A DNA stretch of 64,000 nucleotides from Castellaniella sp034675905 (GCF_034675905.1 NZ_JAUCCV010000002.1:372001-436000), one strand, 5' to 3'. Counted from the first letter of the stretch, positions 9,165 through 18,204 are shown. Made by a program: numbers and translations. The notes: generated by a model from the letters alone, not told the origin.

Positions 9165-10661
9165 ATGGAATTTAGCACAAGCACCACGACGACCCTGCCT
9201 ACCTTGAAAACCCAGGCCCTGGCCGTGGGCATCTTTCAGGACGGCATCCTGAGCCCTGCCGCCGATGCCCTGGATCAGGCATCCGGCGGCGCGATCCGAG
9301 CCCTGACACAGTCGGAATTCGACGCGGCCCCTGGCGCGATCCTGACCCTGCATGCACCTGCCGGCATCACAGCCGACCGGGTTATTTTACTCGGCCTGGG
9401 CCGCCAGGACAGTTTGACGGCCGCCACCCTGGCGCAAGCGCATACAGCCCTTGCCGCCTACTGCGTCCGCGCCAACATCAGCACGGCGACATCAACCCTG
9501 TGCGCGCTGACCGTCCGCGATGCCGATCTGACAGACTGCGCCCGCACGACAGCCCGCCTGGTCAGCGCAGCCACCTACCGCTATGACCAGACCTTCAGCA
9601 AGGCCAAGCCTGCCGTCAAGCTGCGCAGCTTTACCCTGCATCTGTCCCGCACCCAGGCCGCCCGGGCCAAAATCGGCCTGACACAAGGCGCGGCCATCGG
9701 CGCCGGCGTCAATCTGGCGCGGCTGCTGGGCGACCTGCCGCCCAATGTCTGCACCCCCACCTATCTGGGCCAGACAGCACGCAGCCTGGCCAAGCAGTTC
9801 AAAACCTTGAAGGCCGAAGTGCTGGACCGGAAAAAAATCGAAGCCCTGAAAATGGGGTCCTTCCTGTCGGTAGCGCAGGGGTCGGTCGAGCCCCCCGCCT
9901 TTATCGTGCTGCGCCATACGCCCAGCACCGCTGCCGCCCGCAAGGCCGCCCCTATCGTGCTGGTCGGCAAGGGCATCACATTCGACGCCGGCGGCATTTC
10001 CTTGAAACCCGGCCCCGGCATGGACGAAATGAAATACGATATGTGCGGCGCCGCCAGCGTGCTGGGCGCCATGCGCACCGTCGCCGAACTCGACCTGACG
10101 CGTGAAATCATCGCCATCGTGCCCAGCTGCGAAAACCTGCCCAGCGGCGCCGCCATCAAGCCCGGCGACATCGTCACCAGCATGTCCGGCCAGACCATCG
10201 AAATCCTGAACACCGATGCCGAAGGCCGCCTGATCCTGTGCGACGCCCTGACCTACGCCGAACGCTTCAAGCCAGCCGCCGTCATCGACGTCGCCACCCT
10301 GACAGGCGCCTGCGTCATTGCCCTGGGCCACGTCAACAGCGGCCTGTTCACCCAGGACGACACCCTGGCCGCCGAATTGCTGGCCGCCAGCCACCAGGCG
10401 CAGGACCCGGCCTGGCGCATGCCACTGGAAGCCGCCTACCAGGATCTGCTGAAATCGAACTTCGCCGACATGGCCAACATCGGCGGCCGACCCGCCGGGT
10501 CAACCACGGCAGCCTGCTTCCTGTCCCGTTTCACCGGTAAATACCGCTGGGCGCACCTGGACATCGCCGGCACCGCCTGGCTGGAAGGCAAGCAAAAAGG
10601 CGCAACTGGCCGACCGGTGCCGCTGCTGGTCCAATATCTGCTGGGGCAATGCGGGGCATGA
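9165..10661 (+). CDS. pepA: Leucyl aminopeptidase PepA
   Basis: Cytosolic M17 metallo-aminopeptidase (498 aa) that removes N-terminal residues, preferring leucine; PepA homologues can also bind DNA. The di-metal site is visible in GKGITFDAGGISLKP and the diagnostic NTDAEGRL motif; the N-terminal domain (about 1-170) is the usual macro-like domain. ATG 9165 has AAAGGAAA upstream; in-frame upstream codons lie in the promoter region shared with lptF. The stop overlaps the holC ATG (ATGA at 10658-10661), a common pepA-holC pairing. Confidence 0.95.
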   Translation: MEFSTSTTTTLPTLKTQALAVGIFQDGILSPAADALDQASGGAIRALTQSEFDAAPGAILTLHAPAGITADRVILLGLGRQDSLTAATLAQAHTALAAYCVRANISTATSTLCALTVRDADLTDCARTTARLVSAATYRYDQTFSKAKPAVKLRSFTLHLSRTQAARAKIGLTQGAAIGAGVNLARLLGDLPPNVCTPTYLGQTARSLAKQFKTLKAEVLDRKKIEALKMGSFLSVAQGSVEPPAFIVLRHTPSTAAARKAAPIVLVGKGITFDAGGISLKPGPGMDEMKYDMCGAASVLGAMRTVAELDLTREIIAIVPSCENLPSGAAIKPGDIVTSMSGQTIEILNTDAEGRLILCDALTYAERFKPAAVIDVATLTGACVIALGHVNSGLFTQDDTLAAELLAASHQAQDPAWRMPLEAAYQDLLKSNFADMANIGGRPAGSTTAACFLSRFTGKYRWAHLDIAGTAWLEGKQKGATGRPVPLLVQYLLGQCGA

Positions 10662-11101
10662 GCCGGGTGGATTTCGCCTATGGGGCCGCCCACCGATTGC
10701 GGGCGGCCTGCCGTACCACGGCCCGCCATGTGCAGGCCGGCCACCGCTTGCTGGTGTATTGCACCGACCCCCGGCGTCTGAAGCGTTTTGACAGCCTGCT
10801 CTGGGATTTCGATCCCGCCAGCTTCATTCCCCACGCGCGTCTGGACGACCCGCTGGCCGATCAGGCGGACGTTCTGCTGGTCTCTGATGCAGCGGCCCTG
10901 GCCGATGCGCCCGCCACCGGCTGGCTGCTGAACCTGGACCTGGCCTGCCCGCCCGGCGCGGAACAGTTCGCCCGCATTCTGGAAATCGTGTCCGGGCACG
11001 AGGCCGACCTGCAAGCGGCGCGCAGCCGCTGGGCGCACTACCGAGACGCGGGCCATGACGTCCGGGGCCATCAGCTGTCACAGGGAACTTGGGAGCCATA
11101 A
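10658..11101 (+). CDS. holC: DNA polymerase III subunit chi
   Basis: HolC (147 aa), the chi accessory subunit of the clamp loader that contacts single-strand DNA-binding protein at the replication fork. The N terminus SRVDFAYGAAHRLRAACRTTARHVQAGHRLLVYC matches the family pattern of a short strand, a helix and a hydrophobic strand, followed by LLWDFDPASFIPH and DVLLVSDA. ATG 10658 overlaps the pepA TGA; a second ATG at 10649 would add three residues inside pepA. Synteny after pepA supports the call. Confidence 0.88.
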   Translation: MSRVDFAYGAAHRLRAACRTTARHVQAGHRLLVYCTDPRRLKRFDSLLWDFDPASFIPHARLDDPLADQADVLLVSDAAALADAPATGWLLNLDLACPPGAEQFARILEIVSGHEADLQAARSRWAHYRDAGHDVRGHQLSQGTWEP

Positions 11102-11212
11102 CCGTGTCCAAGGGATAGAGACCTGGACGATCTCGTTCAGCTCAATGTAAGATTGCTATATCCACTATGCTATAACAGTCAGATCCATCTGACGTACGAC
11201 AGGAAAAACACC

Positions 11213-11914
11213 ATGTCCGACCTTCGCCACACCCTACCTCGCGCCGGCGCTTACGACGCGTCGGCCACGGCGCGCAACCGCGTGCTGCGCAACACCTACT
11301 GGCTATTGGCGCTGTCCCTGATCCCCACCGTCCTGGGCGCGGCCGTCGGCCTGCAGTTCGGCATGGGCCAGATCATGGCCGCCAACCCGGGTACCAGCAC
11401 CATCGCCTTTCTGGTCGGCGCCTTCGGCCTGATGTTCCTGATCGAACGCAATAAAAACTCCTCGCTGGGCGTCGTCCTGCTGCTGGGCTTCACGTTCTTC
11501 ATGGGGCTGATGCTGTCCAATCTGCTCAGCTTCGTCCTGGGCATGGGCAACGGCGCCCAGCTGATCATGCTGGCCTTCGGCGGTACGGCGGCAGTCTTTG
11601 GCGTCATGGCCACGGTCGCCACCACCACGAAGCGCGACTTCACCCATCTGCAGAAATTCCTGTTCGTGGGCGTGGTCCTGCTGATCGTCGCCTCTGTGGC
11701 GAACATCTTCTTCCAGATCCCGGCCCTGATGCTGACCCTGTCGGTCCTGGCGATCGGCATCTTTTCCGCCTTTCTTCTGGTCGACCTGCAGCGGATCATC
11801 CAGGGCGGCGAAACCAATTACATCTCGGCCACTCTGGCGGTCTATCTGGACCTGTACAACATCTTCGCCAACCTGCTGATGCTGCTGGGCGTCCTGGGCG
11901 GCAACCGAGACTGA
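11213..11914 (+). CDS. Bax inhibitor-1/YccA family membrane protein
   Basis: Seven-helix integral membrane protein (233 aa) of the BI-1/YccA/YbhL family. Bacterial members interact with or modulate the FtsH protease or act as pH-dependent calcium leak proteins; the specific role here is unknown. Helices run from about residue 27 to the end, with family motifs in NRVLRNTYWLLALSLIPTVLG, the MATVATTTKRDFTHL loop and the terminal LYLDLYNIFANLLMLLG. ATG 11213 (MSDLRHTLPRAG) gives the normal length and avoids a spurious upstream extension. It is monocistronic, ending 23 nt before a strong terminator. Confidence 0.9.
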   Translation: MSDLRHTLPRAGAYDASATARNRVLRNTYWLLALSLIPTVLGAAVGLQFGMGQIMAANPGTSTIAFLVGAFGLMFLIERNKNSSLGVVLLLGFTFFMGLMLSNLLSFVLGMGNGAQLIMLAFGGTAAVFGVMATVATTTKRDFTHLQKFLFVGVVLLIVASVANIFFQIPALMLTLSVLAIGIFSAFLLVDLQRIIQGGETNYISATLAVYLDLYNIFANLLMLLGVLGGNRD

Positions 11915-11936
11915 CCGCCGCTTTACTGCGATCGTC

Positions 11937-11967
11937 AAAATGGCGGGCTTCGGCCCGCCATTTTTTT
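11937..11967 (+). terminator. Intrinsic terminator of the BI-1 family gene
   Basis: AAAATGGCGGGC-TTCG-GCCCGCCATTTT with a stable tetraloop is followed directly by a run of seven T residues. This is a textbook intrinsic terminator starting 23 nt after the stop codon of the gene upstream; the A run on the left makes it potentially bidirectional. Confidence 0.9.
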
Positions 11968-11971
11968 GCTT

Positions 11972-12076
11972 TCAGCCTGCGCGCGTGGGGGCAATTTTGC
12001 CGCCGGGCCGCCCCAAGGCAAAAGAGCCCCCTCGGGGGGCAGCAAGCAGGCGTCAGCCTGCGCGGCGTGGGGGCAA
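11972..12076. repeat. C/G-rich intergenic repeat with direct copies
   Basis: TCAGCCTGCGCG(G)CGTGGGGGCAA occurs at 11972-11994 and again, with one extra G, at 12053-12076. Between them are the module CGCCGGGCCGCCCCAAG at 12001-12017 and a hairpin GCCCCC-TCG-GGGGGC at 12026-12040. The 17-bp module is found again, base for base, at 46069-46085 followed by a similar C5/G7 stretch, so this belongs to a dispersed repeat family. The right end covers the last codons of the disrupted permease gene. Confidence 0.6.
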
Positions 12077-13155
12077 CTTCTTCGCCCCCTCGATGGCAAT
12101 CAGCCCCACCGCCAGCCAGATCGGCCCGTAGGTCAGCCACTGCGACGGGGCTACCGGTTCGCCCATCAGCAGGAACGCCACCCAGAACAGCAGCACCGGT
12201 TCCACATAGCTGAGCAGACCGAACAGACTCATGGGCAGCAGGCGGCTGGCCGCCAGGTACATGGACAGCGACACCACGCTGAGCAGCCCCAGAAACGGCA
12301 CCTGCAGCAGCAGGCGCGGATGGTCCGCAAAAATCCGGGCGGCCTCGGCGGCCTGGGACTGCAGGATCATGGGGGGGGGGGGATGGGGGTGGGGAGGGAT
12401 GAGGGGGTGGGGGCGGGGGGGGAAGGTTGGGGGGGGGGGTGGGGGGGGAGGGGGGATGGTGGGGGGGGGGGGGGGGGGGAGGGGCCGGGGGGGGGGGGGG
12501 GGCGCGGGAGGGGAGGGGGAAGGGGTGGAATAGGGGGGGGGGGGGGGTGAGGGGAGGGGGAGGGATGAGAGAAAAAAAGGAAGGGCGGGATCGCAGCAGG
12601 CAGCAGGAACAGCATATCGAACCACAGGCTGCTCAAGGCATCAACCTGCAAGCGCCGGCGCAGCATGAAATACGGCGGATAGCCCAGCGCCACCAAGGCC
12701 GTGGCCCAGGACACCGTGCCCAACCGCCACCATTCGTGACCCACGCCCAGCAAGGCGAAGCCCACCGCCCAGGCCTGCCAACTGCTGAGCTGTTCGCGAT
12801 ATACCAGCCGGCCGGCCAGCACCATCACCAGCGGCAGCAGGAAATACCCCATGGAGACGTCCAAAGCATAGCCATGCAGGGGCGCCCAGACGAACAGCCA
12901 CAGCTGCACCCCCAGCAGTGCCGAACACAACACCATCGCCGCCAGAAAACGGCCCCGCGTGAACCGCTGCGCTGTCGTGCGCAGCGCGGTCCAGCCCCGC
13001 GCGCGATGCACGACCAGCGCCATCATCGGCAAGCCCATCAGCACGCGCCAGGCAAACACGATGTCGCCATCGAACGGCTGCATCAGCGTGGCATAGAAAT
13101 ACATGCCGGCAAACAAGGCTGAGGACGCGACGGACAGAATAATGCCACGCTTCAT
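12053..13155 (-). pseudogene. rarD: RarD/EamA-type permease, interrupted by a G-rich tract
   Basis: Drug/metabolite-transporter superfamily permease of the RarD subgroup, normally ten membrane helices. The N-terminal part is normal from MKRGIILSVASSALFAGMYF through YPPYFMLRRRLQVDALSSLWF and LLPAAIP (13155 to about 12590). The C-terminal part (ILQSQAAEAARIF to IWLAVGLIAIEGAKK, 12370 to 12053) lies in a different minus-strand frame. Between them is a low-complexity tract of about 220 nt that reads as poly-proline. Removing it would give roughly the spacing expected in RarD proteins. Either the gene is broken or the assembly is wrong there. GTG 13164 is an alternative start. Confidence 0.7.
12371..12590. 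other. Almost pure G tract inside the permease gene
   Basis: About 220 nt made nearly entirely of G on the plus strand, with scattered A and T and only five C residues before 12580 (12414, 12485, 12486, 12503, 12505). Runs of up to about 19 G occur. It begins and ends abruptly within otherwise normal coding sequence. It could fold into G-quadruplexes, but the composition also matches low-quality sequencing read ends joined into an assembly, which I consider the likelier explanation. Confidence 0.75.
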
Positions 13156-13178
13156 AGGAGACACGCTCGGAAAGGGAC

Positions 13179-13763
13179 TCAGTAACGCTGCAGATCCATC
13201 AGGACCTGACGGGTGCGCAGGGGGGTATCCAGGAGTTCATCCAGACGTTCCCGCAGCGCCTGCCGCAGGGCGGGTTCGGCGGCGGCATCCTCAAAATCCG
13301 GGGCGGGCGTATCCAGTCCATAGCCCGCCTGTTCCAGCAACAGCCACTCGAAACGCCGCAGGATGGCGGCATGCGAGCGACCGCCGGTCAATGCATTCAA
13401 GGCGGTTTCATAGGCATCATAGACGCCAGGGTGCGGATCTTCCCGGGCCAGCAGGCGCAGGATCAATTCATTCAGGTACCAGGCGGACATCATCGCCCGG
13501 CCATTGAGCAGGCGCACCGGGCCGGTTTCCGCCCGCACCAGGGTGTGGATTTCCGCCGCCCCCGACCACGACAGCCAAAGCGGCTGAAAGGCCGTCAACA
13601 CCGGCCGCAACGCCGAATAGGGACGCTTGGCGCCTTTGGCCACTACCGCTACGCAACCATGGTCGCGTGTAAAACATTGGACGATCAGAGAGGTTTCACG
13701 CCAGGGACTGGCGTGCAGCACATAGCCTTGCGCATCCTGGATGCGCAAGCCCCGTCTAGTCAT
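13179..13763 (-). CDS. recO: DNA repair protein RecO (short form)
   Basis: RecO mediates RecA loading in the RecFOR recombination pathway. The N-terminal OB-fold is clear (RIQDAQGYVLHASPWRETSLIVQCFTRDHG, AVVAKGAKRPYSALRPVLTAFQPL) and the helical part follows (YLNELILRLL, ILRRFEWLLLEQAGYGL). The product from ATG 13763 is 194 aa, clearly shorter than the roughly 240 aa of E. coli RecO; the zinc/insert region after GYGL is missing, but the C-terminal RTRQVLMDLQR is present. The start overlaps the era stop, continuing the rnc-era-recO operon. Confidence 0.88.
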   Translation of the reverse strand: MTRRGLRIQDAQGYVLHASPWRETSLIVQCFTRDHGCVAVVAKGAKRPYSALRPVLTAFQPLWLSWSGAAEIHTLVRAETGPVRLLNGRAMMSAWYLNELILRLLAREDPHPGVYDAYETALNALTGGRSHAAILRRFEWLLLEQAGYGLDTPAPDFEDAAAEPALRQALRERLDELLDTPLRTRQVLMDLQRY

Positions 13764-14676
13764 AGCCCAGTTCCCGCAGCGTCGCCTCGCGTCCGGACCA
13801 GCCCTTGCGGACCTTGACGTAGACATCCAGAAAGACGGGCTTGTCGAGCAGCTTGAGCATATCCTGGCGCGCCTCGGTGGCGATGCGCTTCATGTGCTGG
13901 CCGCCCGCCCCCAGCAGGATGGGCCGGTGGCTATCGCGTTCGATGACCACACAGGCGGCAATTCGCACGCCGGTGTCGTCTTCTTCCCATTGTTCGATCA
14001 CAACCGTGCAGCCATAGGGCAATTCGTCGCCCACCAGGCGGAAGATCTTTTCACGGATCAGCTCGGCCGCCAGGAAGCGCACCGGCCGGTCGGTAAAGGT
14101 ATCGGCTTCGAACAGGTGCTCGCCTTCGGGCAGGTATTGGGCGATTTCCCGGACCAGGATATCCAGCTGCACGGTCCGCGCCGCGCTGACGGGCACCACC
14201 GCTGCATAGGGAAATTCCTGAGCCAGGCGCGTCACATAGGCGAACAGCGCATTCTTGTCCTTCAGGGTGTCGATCTTGTTGACGGCCAGGATCACCGGCC
14301 GCTGCTGGGGCAGCAGAGGCACCACGGCTGCATCGCCGGCCGACCATTTGCCGGCCTCGACGACATGCACCACGACATCGACTTCCGCCAGCGCCTGCGT
14401 GACGACCCGATTCATCATGCGGTTCATGGTCCCGCCATGACGAGTCTGGAAGCCCGGCGTATCGACGAACACGAATTGGTCCGCCTCCTGGGTCAGCACG
14501 CCGTGGATGCGATGCCGCGTGGTCTGGGCCTTGCGCGACACGATGGACAGCTTGGCGCCGATCAGGGCATTGCCCAGCGTCGACTTGCCGACATTGGGCC
14601 GTCCCACCAGGGCCACGAAGCCGCAACGGCTGGCCGATCCGGCCGACGGCGCGGGCGTCTGGGAATCCGTATTCAT
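13756..14676 (-). CDS. era: GTPase Era
   Basis: Essential GTPase (306 aa) that binds 16S rRNA and assists 30S subunit assembly. G1 GRPNVGKST, G3 VDTPGF and G4 NKID are all present, the switch region runs KAQTTRHRIHG, and the C-terminal KH domain is recognisable by ELPYGCTVVIEQWEE and GAGGQHMKRIATEARQDM. It starts in an ATGA overlap with the rnc stop (14673-14676) and overlaps recO at its end, so the three genes are probably translated from one message. Confidence 0.97.
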   Translation of the reverse strand: MNTDSQTPAPSAGSASRCGFVALVGRPNVGKSTLGNALIGAKLSIVSRKAQTTRHRIHGVLTQEADQFVFVDTPGFQTRHGGTMNRMMNRVVTQALAEVDVVVHVVEAGKWSAGDAAVVPLLPQQRPVILAVNKIDTLKDKNALFAYVTRLAQEFPYAAVVPVSAARTVQLDILVREIAQYLPEGEHLFEADTFTDRPVRFLAAELIREKIFRLVGDELPYGCTVVIEQWEEDDTGVRIAACVVIERDSHRPILLGAGGQHMKRIATEARQDMLKLLDKPVFLDVYVKVRKGWSGREATLRELGYD

Positions 14677-15428
14677 GTTTTCTCCTGGGAAACAGCCACG
14701 GGCAGGGACAGCTGCGCCGATTTGCGGTGCCGCCGCCCAGGCCGGCGCACCGGCCCCAGGGCTTCTATGGCAGCGATGACCTGAGCGGCGGCGGACTGCT
14801 CGGCGGCCCGCCGGCTGCTGCCCGATGCCTGAACCCGGACATCCAGCTGCGTCACCGCGCAGACCACATCAAAGGTCTGGTTATGGGCTGCGCCCCGCGT
14901 GGATACGACTTCATAGTGCGGCAGATCCAAGCCGCGCCCCTGCATGATTTCCTGCAGCAGCGTCTTGGGGTCCTTGCCGAAAGTGCGCACATCGATATGC
15001 GACAGCACCGGCCGGTACAGGCGCTCGATGACCCGGCTGACCTGATCATATCCCCCATCCAGGTACAAGGCGCCAAAAATGGCTTCCAGCGCATCGGCCA
15101 GAATGGACGGGCGACGGAATCCGCCGCTTTTCAGCTCGCCTTCGCCCAGGCGCAGATAATCGGACAGAGACAGTTTCTGGGCGATATCGGCCAGCGCCGA
15201 CTGCTTGACCAGATTGGCCCGCACGCGCGACAGATCGCCCTCGTCCATTTCGGCATGTTCGGTGAACAGCAGCGCAGAGACGATGAAGTTCAGCACCGAA
15301 TCCCCGAGAAATTCCAGGCGCTCGTTGTGCGGCATCCCGTGACTGCGATGCGTCAACGCTTGTTCCAGCAAGGCCTGGTCCCGATAACGGTAATCCAGAG
15401 CCGTCTGCAGAGTATCCAGGCTGGCCAT
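14673..15428 (-). CDS. rnc: Ribonuclease III
   Basis: Double-strand-specific endoribonuclease (251 aa) that processes rRNA precursors and mRNAs. The catalytic signature NERLEFLGDSVLN is near residue 37 and the second acidic cluster is in LADALEAIFGALYLDGG; the double-stranded RNA-binding domain occupies roughly residues 155-225. ATG 15428 shares bases with the lepB stop (TGATG), which I prefer over the TTG three bases upstream. A tail of about 25 basic residues after the RNA-binding domain is longer than in E. coli. Confidence 0.96.
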   Translation of the reverse strand: MASLDTLQTALDYRYRDQALLEQALTHRSHGMPHNERLEFLGDSVLNFIVSALLFTEHAEMDEGDLSRVRANLVKQSALADIAQKLSLSDYLRLGEGELKSGGFRRPSILADALEAIFGALYLDGGYDQVSRVIERLYRPVLSHIDVRTFGKDPKTLLQEIMQGRGLDLPHYEVVSTRGAAHNQTFDVVCAVTQLDVRVQASGSSRRAAEQSAAAQVIAAIEALGPVRRPGRRHRKSAQLSLPVAVSQEKT

Positions 15429-16315
15429 CAATGAAATCCGCCGATCCGGCTGGGTGAGCTGAAGTTCATCCAGACGAAGAACGCCCGCCCGACGATGTTG
15501 CGGTCCGGGACGAAGCCCCAGTAGCGGCTGTCCAGACTATTGTCGCGATTGTCGCCCATCATGAAATAGTGGCCGGCCGGCACCGTGCAGCGCACCCCGC
15601 CATCCAGATAGCGGCAATCCTGGAAGTCGGGAAAGCGCGTGATCGGCATGAAATCCTGGGGGGCGTCGACATTGAGCAAAATGCGGTGCGACACCTGGCC
15701 CAGCTGTTCGCGGTATTGGCCCACGTAGGCGGAACGGTCAGGTTCGAAATAATCGCCATCGCGTTCGCGCGGCACCGGTTTGCCATTGACGGACAGCGTC
15801 TTGTCACGGTATTCGATCACATCGCCCGGCACACCGACCACCCGCTTGATGTAATCCACGGACGGATCCACCGGGTAGCGGAACACCACCACATCGCCCC
15901 GATCCGGGGCGCCGATATCCAGGATCTTGCGGTCGATGACCGGCAGGCGGATGCCGTACTGGAATTTGTTCACCAGGATCAGATCGCCGTTTTCCAAGGT
16001 CGGCAGCATAGAACCGGAAGGAATGCGGAAGGGCTCGACCACAAAAGACCGCAGCACAAAGACAAACAGAATCACCGGAAAGAAGCTGACGCAGTATTCC
16101 ACCCACCAGGGGGCCTGGAAGGCGCGTTCATAAATCTGCTCGCATTCCGCCTGCAAGGCGGCCGGGTCCAGCCCGGCGGCGTTGTGACGGCAGGCCTGGG
16201 CGGCAGCCTCGGCCCGCGCCCGGCGCCGTCCGCGCAGACGGACCCGGTCCAGCAACCAGACCAGCCCCGTCACGACCAGGGCAATGAACAACAACAATGC
16301 AAAATCCCAACTCAT
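15428..16315 (-). CDS. lepB: Signal peptidase I
   Basis: Membrane-bound leader peptidase (295 aa) that removes signal peptides from exported proteins. An N-terminal hydrophobic segment, a basic cytoplasmic loop and a second membrane segment (VSFFPVILFVFVLRSFVV) precede the catalytic serine in PSGSMLPTL and the catalytic lysine in YIKRVVGVPGD; the GDNRDNSLDSRYWG box is intact. ATG 16315 has AAGGA upstream; the TTG at 16321 would add two residues. It follows lepA after 9 nt, the usual lepA-lepB pair. Confidence 0.96.
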   Translation of the reverse strand: MSWDFALLLFIALVVTGLVWLLDRVRLRGRRRARAEAAAQACRHNAAGLDPAALQAECEQIYERAFQAPWWVEYCVSFFPVILFVFVLRSFVVEPFRIPSGSMLPTLENGDLILVNKFQYGIRLPVIDRKILDIGAPDRGDVVVFRYPVDPSVDYIKRVVGVPGDVIEYRDKTLSVNGKPVPRERDGDYFEPDRSAYVGQYREQLGQVSHRILLNVDAPQDFMPITRFPDFQDCRYLDGGVRCTVPAGHYFMMGDNRDNSLDSRYWGFVPDRNIVGRAFFVWMNFSSPSRIGGFH

Positions 16316-16324
16316 CGGCAATCC

Positions 16325-18118
16325 TTACTTGTCCTCGACTTGCAGGACGGCGAGGAAGGCTTCCTGAGGAATTTCCACATTGCCAACCTGCTTCATGCGT
16401 TTTTTGCCGGCCTTCTGTTTTTCCAGCAACTTCTTTTTGCGCGAGATATCGCCGCCATAGCATTTGGCCAGCACGTTCTTGCGCAAAGCCTTGACGTTTT
16501 CACGGGCTACGACTTCCGCCCCGATGGCCGCCTGGATGGCGATATCGAACATCTGGCGCGGGATCAGGCTGCGCATGCGGGTCACGACGTCCCGGCCCCG
16601 ATGCCGCGCGTTGGCGCGGTGCACGATCATGGACAGGGCATCGACCCGGTCGCCATTGATCAGCAGATCCACGCGCACCACGTCGGCCACCCGGTATTCC
16701 TTGAATTCATAATCCATGGAGGCATAGCCGCGCGACACGGATTTCAGGCGGTCGAAGAAATCCAGCACGATTTCCGCCAATGGAATTTCGTAGCTGAGAT
16801 GCACCTGCCGGCCGTGGTAGCTCATGTTCAGCTGCACGCCGCGTTTGGCCGTGCACAGAGACATCACCGGCCCGACGTATTCCTGCGGCATGAACAGTGT
16901 CACTGTCATGATGGGTTCGCGGATTTCCTGGATGTGGCCGACTTCGGGCATGCGCGCCGGACTGTCGACCATCAGCAGTTCGCCATCGCGGTTCAGGACC
17001 TCGTAGACCACCGACGGCGCGGTGGTAATGATGTCCATGTCGAATTCGCGTTCCAGGCGCTCTTGCACGATATCCATGTGCAGCAAACCCAGGAACCCGC
17101 AGCGGAACCCGAACCCCAGCGCCTGGGAGACTTCCGGCTCGAACATCAGGGACGAGTCGTTGAGCTTCAGTTTTTCCAGGGAATCGCGCAGCTGATCGTA
17201 TTCGCTGGATTCCACCGGATAGACCCCGGCGAAGACCTGGGGTTTGACTTCTTTGAAGCCGGGCAAGGGGCCGGCGGCGGGCTTGCCCGCCAGCGTGATG
17301 GTGTCGCCGACCTTGGCGTCTTCGAGTTCCTTGATGCCGGCGATGATGAAGCCGACCTGCCCCGCCGACAGCACATCGCGAGCCTGGGATTTGGGCGTGA
17401 ACACCCCCAGCTGTTCGCACAGGTGGGTGGCGCCGGTAGCCATCAGCAGAATCTTGTCTTTTGGACGCAGCGCGCCATTGACGATGCGCACCAGCATCAC
17501 CACGCCCACATAATTGTCGAACCAGGAATCAATGATCAAGGCCTGCAGCGCGGCGCCCGGATCGCCCTGAGGGGGCGGCACACGGGCGACGACGGCTTCC
17601 AGGATTTCATCGATGCCCAGGCCGGTTTTGGCGCTGGCCTGAATGGCGTCGGTCGCATCGATGCCGATGACGTCTTCGATTTCAGCGGCAGCCGCATCCG
17701 GATCGGCCGAGGGCAGATCCATTTTGTTCAGGACGGGCAGGACCTCGACGCCCAGTTCGATGGCGGTATAGCAGTTGGCCACAGTCTGCGCCTCGACCCC
17801 CTGGGTGGAATCGACCACCAGCAAGGCGCCCTCGCAGGCGGACAGGGAACGGCTGACCTCGTAGGAAAAGTCCACGTGGCCCGGCGTGTCGATCAGGTTC
17901 AAGGCATAGACCGTGCCGTCGGCAGCGGTGTAGCTCAAGGCCGCCGTCTGCGCTTTGATGGTGATCCCGCGCTCGCGCTCGATATCCATGGAGTCCAGCA
18001 CCTGCGCCGCCATCTCGCGGTCTTGCAGGCCGCCGCAGCGCTGGATCAGGCGGTCGGCCAAGGTCGATTTGCCATGATCGATGTGCGCGATGATGGAGAA
18101 GTTGCGAATGTGGTCCAT
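16325..18118 (-). CDS. lepA: Elongation factor 4 (LepA)
   Basis: Ribosome-associated GTPase (597 aa) that influences translation initiation and back-translocation under stress. G1 AHIDHGKST, G2/switch ERGITIKAQT, G3 DTPGHVDF and G4 NKMDLPSA are intact, followed by EF-G-like domains and the unique C-terminal domain ending GKKRMKQVGNVEIPQEAFLAVL. Length is normal. It is followed by lepB and preceded by mucD, from which it is separated by an intrinsic terminator, so it probably has its own promoter between 18119 and 18175. Confidence 0.97.
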   Translation of the reverse strand: MDHIRNFSIIAHIDHGKSTLADRLIQRCGGLQDREMAAQVLDSMDIERERGITIKAQTAALSYTAADGTVYALNLIDTPGHVDFSYEVSRSLSACEGALLVVDSTQGVEAQTVANCYTAIELGVEVLPVLNKMDLPSADPDAAAAEIEDVIGIDATDAIQASAKTGLGIDEILEAVVARVPPPQGDPGAALQALIIDSWFDNYVGVVMLVRIVNGALRPKDKILLMATGATHLCEQLGVFTPKSQARDVLSAGQVGFIIAGIKELEDAKVGDTITLAGKPAAGPLPGFKEVKPQVFAGVYPVESSEYDQLRDSLEKLKLNDSSLMFEPEVSQALGFGFRCGFLGLLHMDIVQERLEREFDMDIITTAPSVVYEVLNRDGELLMVDSPARMPEVGHIQEIREPIMTVTLFMPQEYVGPVMSLCTAKRGVQLNMSYHGRQVHLSYEIPLAEIVLDFFDRLKSVSRGYASMDYEFKEYRVADVVRVDLLINGDRVDALSMIVHRANARHRGRDVVTRMRSLIPRQMFDIAIQAAIGAEVVARENVKALRKNVLAKCYGGDISRKKKLLEKQKAGKKRMKQVGNVEIPQEAFLAVLQVEDK

Positions 18119-18174
18119 AGACTGCGTGCAAAAACCGGAGAAGTCGGAAAAGTGGGGGGAGAGTCGGTATGCCG

Positions 18175-18204
18175 TAAAAAAGAGGGGCGCCGCAAGGCGC
18201 CCCC
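18175..18204 (-). terminator. Intrinsic terminator after mucD
   Basis: On the minus strand GGGGCGCC-TTGC-GGCGCCCC is followed by TCTTTTTT. The hairpin starts about 42 nt past the mucD stop and ends the rpoE-rseA-rseB-mucD transcript before lepA. Confidence 0.85.

Noticed and set aside
12367..12625. Proline-rich protein encoded by the C tract
   Set aside because: It is only the translation of the near-homopolymeric tract and is flanked by two halves of a known permease.
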